Below, in pieces: positions 32,885-42,631 of a stretch of DNA of 64,000 nucleotides (position 1 is the first letter of the stretch; each line of letters begins with the position of its first letter). The stretch is from positions 1,736,001-1,800,000 of the forward strand of contig MU271147.1 of NCBI GenBank assembly GCA_021432605.1, in the 5' to 3' direction. Position numbers and translations under genes: made by a program. The stretch is from Coniochaeta sp. PMI_546 (lineage: Eukaryota > Ascomycota > Sordariomycetes > Coniochaetales > Coniochaetaceae). A model generated the notes under the pieces. That model saw nothing but the letters and a program-made list of their open reading frames with translations. It had not been told where the DNA came from and ran no database searches.

Positions 32885-33196
32885 TCATATTATACTCGGT
32901 CCTAGGCAAGATGAACCAACACCTTTGGAATCGCGACTGGACCCAGGCCTGGGGTGAGGAGCACGTATCGCCGTGCCAGACGGGAGCGGGCTCGCCGCAC
33001 CCGTGTCAGTGAGACTGACGGAGAAGTTACCGCCCGGCGCGGAGGATGTCGACTGCCCGGAGAAGCGGACGGTGGCGATCGCTTGTGAAAGAAGCGGTGC
33101 GCGATAACGCAGTATAAAGAGTGGATGATCGAGCTCAAGTACGCGGACCTGGCGTGGGATAGCCGGCCCGGCCAGGACCTGGGCAAGACGCCGCAT
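32885..33196 (-). CDS. Hypothetical small protein
   Basis: A 103-codon ORF (begins MRRLAQVLAGPA) in a locally GC-rich island within AT-rich flanks, which is the only reason to consider it coding. No motif, membrane helix or signal peptide is clear, and another frame of the same strand is also open. It is weakly supported. Confidence 0.25.
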   Translation of the reverse strand: MRRLAQVLAGPAIPRQVRVLELDHPLFILRYRAPLLSQAIATVRFSGQSTSSAPGGNFSVSLTDTGAASPLPSGTAIRAPHPRPGSSRDSKGVGSSCLGPSII

Positions 33197-34180
33197 TGTC
33201 AAGTTGGGGCGTGGGATGACGGGTTTAATGGCGCTCTGGTTGATCGGAACCGGCAGATGGATTGCAGATTCGTGTGCTGAGCTTGCCGGCGTTTCTCTGT
33301 GGGTTAGACGAAGTTCGTATATATTGGAGCTGGAGGTAATGGGTACATAAATGGTACCTGGAAGAAGGGAATGGGGGACTCATCCGTCATCAGTAAATCA
33401 GCTCTATCACGGATTTTTTCTATGCTAGATAGACCACCTAATATATATCGTGGCCGAATAGCTTCTTGAAAGCAACCTCGTTTTCTCGTCTTCCCATAGT
33501 CTGGTCGTCTTCTCGCCTAGTTGTCTAATCAATCAAGTCGCCTAGATAACACCTAGGGTGACCCTTCTTAACTGTAACATTCAGATAACGTAAATCTCAG
33601 GGAGTCAGCATTTCGCCGTCGAATTTATGGCTCTAGGTTTCACTGTCGTTGTTTGAGGGAGAAGTGGAATGAAACAAACTTACATTGGTTGAAGAGAGCG
33701 CTTTAAGGGCTATCCGGCAAAGGCAAGACGTTGCTATTATACAGCATATTGAACGAGCTAAAGAAGGACGAAGACCGCGAGGGCAAGACAGAGCTTGGCA
33801 TGGTGCCTACGACGGATGTGCTTAATGCTGACACTGACTTCAACGCGTACATAATCCACGAGACTGACGCATTTACTGCCGTGTCGTTGAGAAAGACCAT
33901 GCCGGCGAGGTTACAATCCGATTGATTGGCTAAGCCATTGGGTTTCCGCGCAGAGGTTTCAACTACATGCCGAATTCCACGCTCAAGTGTCTATAGTGGT
34001 CGTAGTGATCAAGTCTTCCCAAACTTTGACGAGCTTGCCTCCCTCCGAAGCAACTCAGCTGAACGACCCAAAGAAAGAGAGAAGCTTAAGTCGGTTGATT
34101 CTCGCAAGAGCAGGCTTCAGCGAGGCCTATGAAACGCATGTCCGTCACTGATCCACAGGTACATTGAACCGCAATCTCGA
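33197..34180. other. Mostly gene-free, with a P-loop scrap
   Basis: About 980 bp with no complete gene. The one notable frame is 33707-33925, listed separately. The rest is AT-rich. Confidence 0.5.
33707..33925 (+). pseudogene. Possible NACHT/NLR P-loop fragment
   Basis: Right after an in-frame TAA, the frame reads GLSGKGKTLLLYSILNEL, which looks like the Walker A region of fungal NACHT proteins (GxxGxGKTxLL...IxxEL). The next 55 residues do not match what follows a P-loop in that family. No other NLR part lies nearby. It is read as a scrap of a lost NTPase gene, and chance resemblance cannot be excluded. Confidence 0.35.
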
Positions 34181-35638
34181 TCATATCGCAGTGCCATTGC
34201 TGGTGTTCGCTGTCTGCGGCCATCCCAAGAATGGTCCAATGGTCTTCATGTCGCGGGTCGGCTCGTACATCTCGCAGGCCGAGCCGGAATTGACACGATC
34301 CCATGCCCACTTGCGAGCCAAGTCCTCCTCCAGGGTGCCAAATATCTTCTGTACAACATACTTGCCGATAGTGGGAAGAAGCTTCCAGCTGTGGAACGAA
34401 CCGGCGGTTGCGATAACGAGGTTCTCACATTTAGGGTGGTAGTCGATAATGAAGTCCTGATTCGGATTGACAGCATCCCTGAATAGTTCGTTAGCAGAGA
34501 AGATCGTTTGTAGTAGGGTTCCGTAAACTCCTACCAGCACATTCTGTAGCTCTCAATCTCGATCCCCGGCACATGACGTCCGTACGTGTTCTTGACGACA
34601 TTCGCAACCTCTTCTTTGAGGCCCTCAGGAACGTCCTGGAGGTGTTCTGACTTGCAGCCACTGGAGGGATGGATATATCCCTGCCCAGCCCGGCATGATA
34701 GGTCATGTTAGTGAAGCTGACCTCGCAGTTGAACTTCAGGCGGCCCTTGAACGGCGGAATGCTCTCTCCTGGCAAGTGGTCAGGACTCTCTTCAGCCTTC
34801 TTGAGGAGCGATAGGGGCATGTACCGTGAGTGTGCCACATCCCAATGAAATGAACAGGGGCTTTGTTGAGCTTCTCCTCTTGATCTGGTGGGTACTTAGC
34901 TGTGCACTGAACCGCGGCAGCGGCAACCAATCGCCCATCCACTTGCAGGGCGTCTCGGTCCGGCGCGGTATCGGCAAGAGTCTTTGCCGTGTGAGCCCCA
35001 ACACACAGCACCGTTCGGTCGGCAAGAAGGTTTTCCTTCTCACCGTTTCTGACAATCGCAACGCCAAGGCAGCTAGCGTCGGTGCCTAGGATCAGCTTCT
35101 CGGCCGTCGCCTCGATGAAGATAACGCCTTCGTCGCAAGCAGCTTGGAAGATGCTGGCGATAGCCTCTTCGGCCTCTCCCCATTCGCTTTCGGGCGTTGT
35201 ATTAGTAGTTTCCTGGACGTCTTCCCAGTTCGCATCGTCGAAGATGGGGAAGCGCGCGTGTGCTTCGTCAGGTGACATGAACCCGGACTTGGAGTCGACT
35301 GCCAAGGTCTTGTAGTTGTTGAAGGACGCCCTGCCCATGCCAATCTCCTCGGCGAATAGCATTAATCACCGCTCTCGTGGTTGTAGGGCTTGAAGATTGG
35401 GTCAGTCCTCCAGACCTCCTGGGCATCTAGAGCGAGCCTCATATACAGAGGGTCGGGGTAGTCGGGCGCGGATGATTTTGTTGAGATCGCTTGATGCGGC
35501 GCCACGGTCACCGCGTTCGCGGTCAATGAGAAGCACTTGGGCATCTGGATGGGCGCGTCGAAGATGTGAGCCGGTCGACAAGCCGAAGACACCGGCACCC
35601 ACAATTGCAAAGATGTTTAGCTGATCTGGTGCAGCCAT
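34181..35638 (-). pseudogene. FAD amine oxidase (fructosyl amino acid / sarcosine oxidase type), frameshifted
   Basis: A DAO-family flavoenzyme can be followed from the N-terminal FAD motif (IVGAGVFGLSTGSHL) through DLNKIIRA, DYPDPLYMRLALDAQEVWRTDP, EEIGMGRASFNNYK and VLCVGAHTAKTL. It continues through GMWHTHG and VSFTNMTYH, then an intron, to the C-terminal GSFHSWKLLPTIGKYV. Successive blocks lie in different frames. Breaks occur near 35465, 35365, about 34830 and about 34660, each explicable by single-base gain or loss, and no introns fit there. Such enzymes oxidise glycated or N-methyl amino acids to release H2O2. The N-terminal start MAAPDQLN is intact. It is most likely a decaying gene. 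Low base quality at this locus is the alternative. Confidence 0.8.
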
Positions 35639-36673
35639 GTTGTCAATCGAAGGTATGGTGGATGATCGCTGTAAGCTGTTGTGGGTTACTTGTCTTGGGT
35701 GGCTTCTGCCTTGGAAGAGACGCCCTGGCCAAATCTTTGAGGCACGAGAAGTTGTCCCATTTCTCTTTCCTCATTACTCCAACGATGGATGTTCTCTCAA
35801 CGCCACGGCCGAAAACTCTAAAGTTCTATATTATATTTGTATGACTGCCCGGTTAGTGATCCTCATAATACTGTGGGTGGTACTTTCCTCATCGAAGTAG
35901 CTGGTTGGTAAACAATTAGATTTCACAATACCTGGGTCGTATTTTCCTCTTGAATCACTCTTTAGGTACCTTAGTCAGGCAAACGCCCGGATAATATGGG
36001 TTACAGAAATTGGAGAGCGAACCTTTGGACACAACGATCAGAGACATCGCGGGGTTCCATATTTGGAACGATCAATTCCCGCCAGACGCCTGACTTTTGG
36101 TGCAATAGCCAAGAATGTTGTCCCCCAGATGCTTGGCAGCCGTTCAGCCTAGTTTTCTTCACCGGTACAAGCCGCTCAAGGATAGCTTCTGCAGTCAAAA
36201 TAAAGTCCAGATACTTCTTCATATCCAGCTCTGTAATCGATTCATCAGTCCAGAAGCCTTATGCTACCATTTCTACTAGAGTTTTGCCAAGATATATTCG
36301 GCACCCGAACCACTTGAGCGGTGGTTACACCCCTTGCGCTGGGATAGCACGCCTTCCGGCCAGGCGGAACTTTTCTTGATGTTGGTCAGCATGGCATACC
36401 TCTAGGTAAGCAAGCAATGGGGTGGTATCACTCCCTTCCCTCATTCGTCTTTTCACTGAAGTCCTGCGATATTCGGGTGGGTGACCACCGGGGAAACCCT
36501 TGTTGTACGTTCTGTTTTGCTGCTCATTCTTGATGCTTTGCCAGCAGATATCGCGTATGCCTCGAGGTCATCCAATAGCGGCAGATGTATATTAAGCTTG
36601 TGTATTCAGTAAAGTTGGTCTTATAATGGTGGTCACAACGTGCGTCTATCTTCTAAAACTCAAGTCTCCGTCT
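35639..36673. other. Gene-free stretch with an orphan frame and a 5S fragment
   Basis: A minus-strand frame at 36222-36001 (begins MKKYLDFILTAEAILERLVPVKK) has coding-like composition but lacks a recognisable domain. Interrupted frames precede it, so it may be a gene remnant. A 5S 3' fragment lies at 36473-36510. Nothing else is supported. Confidence 0.45.
36473..36510 (+). rRNA. 5S rRNA 3'-end fragment
   Basis: TCGGGTGGGTGACCACCGGGG, then AAACCCTTGTTGTACGT, matches the 3' third of 5S rRNA and the full-length gene at 6592-6710, with a few differences. Upstream sequence from about 36430 shows only weak similarity, and the 5' end of 5S is absent. It is a truncated or strongly diverged copy, probably not functional. 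Confidence 0.65.
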
Positions 36674-38028
36674 CTACTGATAGAAGTAACAAAAATCCCC
36701 ACCAGTGGTCGACATGACATTGCCTATTGTAGTGGAGCTGCCACTATATCCCATGTCGATGGTGTCGGTGAGTTGCTGCAGAGGAGAGGGTGGCTCGTTT
36801 GCCCATGTCTGATGGGCGTAGTTGCCTGAACCAAGGTCCGTGTAACGGTTGCTGGTGGAGTTCCCAAGCGCTTGCCTAAAGATATCATGAGGAACTGGCA
36901 ATGGATAGAAAAGAGGAGGAGTAAAACATACCATGTCGCCCACATACGGTCCATCTGGGTGTGATGAGCATAGAAAGCCGGGTCACCAGGAGAGGTGAAG
37001 AGATCACCACCGGGATCCCCACCGATGGTGTAATGAATTCCACCGTGAGGGCCAATCTCGGGAGTGTATGGCACACCCTCCGACACCAGGCGGTAGTGGT
37101 CGACGTCGGATGTCTTCAGAAGATTGAGCACAGTCGTGTAGTTGGCATAGCGAGTGTTCATGGCACCGCCGAGGTCCCTCTTCAGACCACGCGGGTTGTA
37201 GCCGAGCCCGCCGAGCGGACCGGGAGCGGTGTCCAGCAGACCGCCGACGGGACCGAGGTTGACCGTCATGTTCGCGAAAGGACCGGTCTTGACATAGCCT
37301 CCTCCGACACCGGCAGGCAACTGGATATTACCACCACCAACGCCAGCAGGAGGCACGATGACGGGGCCATCGTGCGGGATGTACTCGCCGTTGCCACCCA
37401 AGCTGTACGGGTCGCCGTTGAAGAGCGGCGAGTTCTGGGGCGCGGAGGCGTACTTGGGCCAGTCCCAGTACGGAAGATAGCCCTTGTAGCCGCACTCGTT
37501 GCGCAGAGCCTTCTCGTACTGATAAATGAACTGCCGGTGCCATGCCATGAAGATGCCACTGTAGTGGATCGTGAGCGTCTGCTGGATGTGTGTCACGACG
37601 AAGTCATCGTAGCGCGACTTGGCTCCAGGAGCGACGCTGGCCGGCGTCTTTGCCGGCAGCTTCTGCAGGCACTTGATGGCATTGATGTAGTCCAGCCTCT
37701 CTTGCTTGGAGAGCGAGCCGCTGTTGGTTGTTGGAGACATTAGCATATGGCTTGACATTCAACCCCCCTCACGCCGATGTGTCACTTACTACTCTCGGCG
37801 GAAGACAAGGTTGTTCTTGGTGCACTTTGGGGTAACACCGCGCTTCCGCAGGCTTTGCTCTTGTTCGTTGACCTGGTCGATCACATTTGCCGTGGCCTGG
37901 TCCAGGAGTTGGGAAAGCTCCGGGGACTCGGTCAGGCCATCACCTGTGTCCCGTGGGAGCGACACGGAGAGGGCAGTCGACGAGACGGCAGCCGTCAGGG
38001 CCGTCGCCAAGATTGTGGTTACCTTCAT
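36674..38028 (-). CDS. Secreted short tyrosinase (copper monooxygenase)
   Basis: Three exons, 38028-37790, 37720-36932 and 36875-36674, have donors GTAAGT and GTATGT. The acceptors are AACAG, which yields the family-typical RREYGSLSK junction, and TTTAG. The product is 409 aa. A signal peptide (MKVTTILATALTAAVSS) is present. The Cu-A region is THIQQTLTIHYSGIFMAWHRQF followed by YLPYWDW. The Cu-B region is GPHGGIHYTIGG and DPAFYAHHTQMDRMWATW. The short length and lack of a lid domain match the secreted 400-aa fungal class, which oxidises phenols to quinones for pigments, cross-linking or small-molecule synthesis. The Gly/Pro-rich insert around residues 200-250 is longer than usual. Confidence 0.9.
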
Positions 38029-40358
38029 GTTGGGGTCTTCCACGTGGCGAGCAGTGTTGATCGCTGTCCGGTGTCCTGGATTTGAGCGAGAGAAATTGGG
38101 AGGGAGCAAGGCTCTTATTAACCGGGTATCGGAGTCTGGCCGGATGCCACCTCGTGGCCATCTCCGGCCCCCCTTTTCATATACTCCATCTACCGGTCCA
38201 AGTCTGCAGGATCTAGAACCCAGCATGCATTGAGTTATTGACCTGTTTGCCTTAGTCTAGACTTATCAAATTTCATTTCCGGAGGGCTTCTTCCTGCGCC
38301 ATGATAGACCTGTTGCCGGGTCCTTTAGCTAGGCCCAAAAAGATATACGCAGGTATCCGGGTTCTCGGGATGAGGGGGGACGCTAAACCGGGTGTACCGT
38401 AAAGTTATTACTTGAAGGAAGACCGCCCAGCTCTTTGCAATGCTGGCAGGACGCCCCTGGTCGTACCAGTACAAATACGGTACTGGTACGCGAGAGTCGG
38501 GAATCTGCAAGTACGAACCGGGGACCAAAGTCAAATCCCAAGAAACAACATTGCCAGTGGTGGCTGGACTCTCCGCCCATGGTTGCATTCTCGAAGAAAA
38601 GCCGTTGAGACCCTAGCGTCGAGTGTCTGAACAGTACAGGGTTTAGGATGCGAGTCACAGCTAACGAATCCCTTGGCCCATCGACCAATCGTACGATGCC
38701 ATCCTGGACGCCGATGGATATCGCGACCAACAGGATAACGATGTTTAACGAGGGCCGCCCCGACCGAGCCGGGACAATTGCCGCTCCTCAATCCAGCCTG
38801 TGCGCCGATGCACGCTAGCACTAGCGGTTAGCCGTTAGAGGGAAGTCTATAACGACAACCCGGTAACTTCGTTGTGTTATTACGTACCCAGTAAACTATA
38901 CATAGTAACGTAACCTGGTTCAGATACAGTGGTGACAGTACTCCTGATTACAATTTCCGAAGAGGAATGATGTTTCACTCTCCATAAACTTATCATTTTC
39001 CTCCTTACATGCTCCTGAATCCTTGAGAAGGCGTGTTATTGCTGGGACGCCCATATCGTTGGTTGGACGAGTGCGAAATGGGAAGACGAAAGAATCAGAT
39101 ATGGCTTCCGGGCGGTCCCACTTCCTCCTTGCAAAAAGAACAGAATCAATGTCTTAACAAGGCAACTCAGCCTGCTCAGGTAGGATAATTGTTAGTAAGA
39201 AACTCCGATTAATTCTTGTGTGGACCGGGCTCCTGAGGGTAGCTGTGCAAGTGGGTATGCAGGGTCGATCTTTGCCTCTCATGTCTCGATAGAGATCTCA
39301 ATGCGATCTCAATATATTGACTCGGACTCCGGTTCTCGCAGATCTGCTGATAGGATCTGAATTGAGCCTTAGAGAGGCTATTCCTCCTCATGCGGCAACT
39401 TTCTGAAGAAGAAGATATTGAGACACGGCATGACAACTTGAAGTGCTGTCTAGCAGCCTTGTCCATACGACTGGAATGCAGATGACAAGTCGTCAGGAGG
39501 GTTTCATTGCCCCAGGACATATAATGTATCCTGGTCTTGGTAGCTGAGGAAAAGTCCGTACCTGCATGTGGCGCTTTAGCGAGACTTCCATGGGGGAAAA
39601 AAGAGCAATCAACCGACTCCGACGCAACCACGTGTGGTTTGGAACTTCCCTGGCATCGATCTCCACCTCCGGTCCTCGTACATACAGACAGGTCGACCAA
39701 CCGGCTACACAGTATAGTAAGAGTTAGCCTCTCATCATATAGTTGAGAGCCAAGCTCGTCACGCTCAAAATTCGAGTGCGAGGAAGAAAGAACCCAATCC
39801 ACGGTGAGCGACCGAACTTATGGTCCTGGAAAATCGGAACGATCGAGGCAAAAGCGGTTTGTGCTCGGTCTCACTTCGAACAGGCCGACCGGGAGTTCCC
39901 GAGTCCCTGTCATTGGTAGGTAGGAGCCTATGCTGGTCCGTACCCCTGGGGCTTGTTCATGCATACAGGACTGGCCCCCTGGCTTGATTACCACTCGCTT
40001 CCAAGTTTGAACGTCTGTAGCATGCAGAACGGATGTAAGTCCGTGATCACGAATGCCCGCTGCTTGGAAAGATCCCCGCACACGGCATTCCGCAGGACCA
40101 TGGCAGGAGACTCCCCCCGTATGGTAACTCTGGTACAATGCACCATAGTAGGTGCAAGAGGAATGACACCCGCGATGTCCATCATGTAGCCTCTCTCCTT
40201 GTCAAGGTCGGATTATATCGAGTAATAAGGACGTCTTCCCTCCTCGGTTCTCGACGATCACTGTCCTGGTTTCAAAAGGGTGAAGGGTCTCTTCAACCAC
40301 CCAGTTTGGTTCTCAGCCAATATTGGCGAAGTGTGCGCTCACAGCGTCGTCGATCAAC
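38029..40358. other. Long gene-free stretch
   Basis: About 2.3 kb. A 197-codon minus-strand ORF at 39209-39802 is the longest frame, but it has no motif, helix or signal peptide and a Ser/His/Arg-rich composition typical of chance frames. No repeats or RNA genes were seen. The first 200 bp hold the tyrosinase promoter. Confidence 0.5.
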
Positions 40359-41740
40359 ATGTCTGCCGCCGAAGAAGTCGAAGTCCCGCCCGATGTCAAC
40401 AGAGGAGGGCAGATCCTCGCCATCTGCGGCACGCTCGTGGCACTCTCTCTGATTCTGGTCATGTTGCGCATCTGGGTAAGGGCAAGAATCATCCGACTTG
40501 TCGGCCTGGACGACTGGATCATGATCGCTGCCATGGTATGTCTGATGTGTATCCGCAATCCGCCCTCCTGCCGCCTCAGAAAGGAAGTTCTCGTCGACGA
40601 TCACTGACTGGTCCACACGACAAAAAGACGGTGCTTTTTGTCGAAATGATGATTATCATTCCCCAGGTCTCTTACGGCGCGGGACGCCACGTGCAGTATA
40701 TTGACCCGCCGTCCAACATCGTCACGGGTCTGCATCTCAACTTCATCACCCAACCGTTGTGCCTTATCGCTCTCTGCCTGACCAAGGTCAGCGTCGGCTT
40801 CTTCCTCCTGCGCCTTACCCCGTCACCGAGGCTAAGGCTCGTCATCATCGGCACAATCATCTTCACCGTTCTGTCAGCCACAGGAAACTTTTGTATGTGC
40901 TCGCCCATTCCCTCAAAGCCAGAGCCGGAGATGAGAGACTGACTCTAATAGTAACCGTCTTCTTCCAATGCCAGCCGCTGGCTTTCACGTGGGGAGGCAC
41001 TGCGACAGGGACGTGCATCGCGCCGGCAAATCTCAAATTCGCCGCTTTCTTCAACTCGAGTGTCTCTGTCCTGACTGATGTCGTCTTCGCCCTTCTGCCG
41101 GTTCCGATGCTCTGGAAAGTCCAGATGAACTGGAAGGTCAAGATGGCTGTGGGCGGAATCCTTTCTCTGGGCGTATTGTAAGCACAAACGAGATTCGAGT
41201 CCTAGAGTTGCACTGACTCGTGATGTTATCTGCAGTGCCGCCGTTGCAGCCATCGTGAAGATCACCTTCCTCTCGAATTATGGAAAGCATGGCGACTTTT
41301 TATTCGACAGTTCGGATTTGACAATATGGTAAGATACCTAACTCCTCAAAGTCTGCTGGCGAAGCTTTTCTGACCCGTCATGCTCCAGGACCACGGTCGA
41401 AATCTGCACGGCCATCATAGCAGCCTGTATCCCGTGTCTCAAGCCGCTGTTCCGGACCTTGTTCGACGGCTCGTCGGCGGCGAATCAGCACTACGGCTCC
41501 AAGTACAAGGGGTACATACGCAATCCGGACAGCAGGCATACACCGAAGTCGGGGGCCACGACCGTTACTCCGCAGTTCGAGATGTACGACAGGACCAAGT
41601 TCACGTCAGACGTTAGAACGGGCATTCCGTCCGGCGGTTCGGAGGAAAGCATCCTGCCGCAGAAGGCGTCGAGGTCTGATGGAATCACCAAGACGACAGC
41701 GGTGCATGTATCTTCTGAGGAGGCGTATGGCCGGGCCTGA
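40359..41740 (+). CDS. SAT4-family rhodopsin-like integral membrane protein
   Basis: Five exons, 40359-40535, 40667-40892, 40952-41177, 41236-41328 and 41389-41740, in consistent phase, give 357 aa. Seven membrane helices are plausible. Family marks are DDWIMIAAM, VSYGAGRHVQ, CLTKVSVGFFLLRL, TVFFQCQPLAFTW, ALLPVPMLWKVQMNWKVKMAVG and TIWTTVEICTAIIAACIPCLKPLF. The C-terminal cytosolic tail is about 95 residues with a GYIRN motif and Ser/Thr-rich content. Fungal SAT4/Pth11-like proteins without the CFEM domain are putative receptors, and few have assigned ligands. No function is claimed. Confidence 0.87.
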
Positions 41741-42631
41741 GAGAAAAGATGGTGATCGGGTGCCAGAGGTTGTGTATATTGGGAAGGGGCTGCTGTTCTC
41801 GACACGCCATCTTTGTAGGATTCATGAATCATCCGACCGCTTACGAGGGTTCAAAAACACAATTGCACATGCTATGTATTGCCTCACCATGCTGGTCGCC
41901 GTGCCATATCTCCAAGAGAGTCAGAAGACCAGTAGCGATGGTCGAGTTGAGAGTCACTTGGTGATGTGAAATTACTAGGTAGGTAAGGTAGCTTTGCGGG
42001 CTCCTCCAACGACGATGTAATTATCACATGCAATGCCTTCCTCCTCTGGTTATGCAAAACGATATCTCGTTCCTTCCTTGAGGTAGACCTTAATTCAGGT
42101 TCCACTAGAATTATAATGAAGGTCCCACTTTCCACTTCGCTGTAACTCGTTCCTGACATTGCTCTTCGAAGCACCCTCCCAAGTATAGGGCGCGAAAAGA
42201 ACGACGAGCATCTTCTACCTTCCTTGATCTGCCAATGACCTATCATCATATTTTTGGCGGTGACTTCAAAATATTTTGAAATCTAAGGTAGTTCCTCCCT
42301 TTAAGGTAGCCTGAGGTAACCTGCATTTCTTGCGCAAAGCAAGTTAAGTACCTTACCTTGAGTAACTCGTGTAAGGGAAGGCTTTGGTTGGCGCTATCCA
42401 CCTGGCAGTTGGGCTCATGTTTCAACCTGTTCTGTCGGACATTTCTGGTCGTTTGTCTGTCCTTACAGATTCCCTGCCATTCCTATAGTTGTGTCTGTTC
42501 TTCGGCATCACTACCTGATCATATCCTCGCCGTACTTCCACGAAGGCGACCCCGGCATTTTTTTTCTGTTCTGTTACTTTCATCGTTTTCATATACCTCT
42601 AGCTCTAGACCACACTCAATACCTTTTCGCA
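41741..42631. other. Intergenic, promoter of the methyltransferase-like gene
   Basis: About 890 bp. The last 130 bases are pyrimidine-rich, as in many fungal 5' leaders. No motif-bearing ORF is seen. Confidence 0.5.

Noticed and set aside
36961-37743. 260-codon plus-strand ORF
   Set aside because: Antisense to the tyrosinase core, with no motif of its own.
39209-39802. 197-codon minus-strand ORF in gene-free DNA
   Set aside because: No motif, signal peptide, helix or splice pattern. Composition resembles chance open frames.
40280-40942. 220-codon plus-strand ORF
   Set aside because: A shifted frame over the first exons and introns of the SAT4-type gene, which splices cleanly in its own frame.
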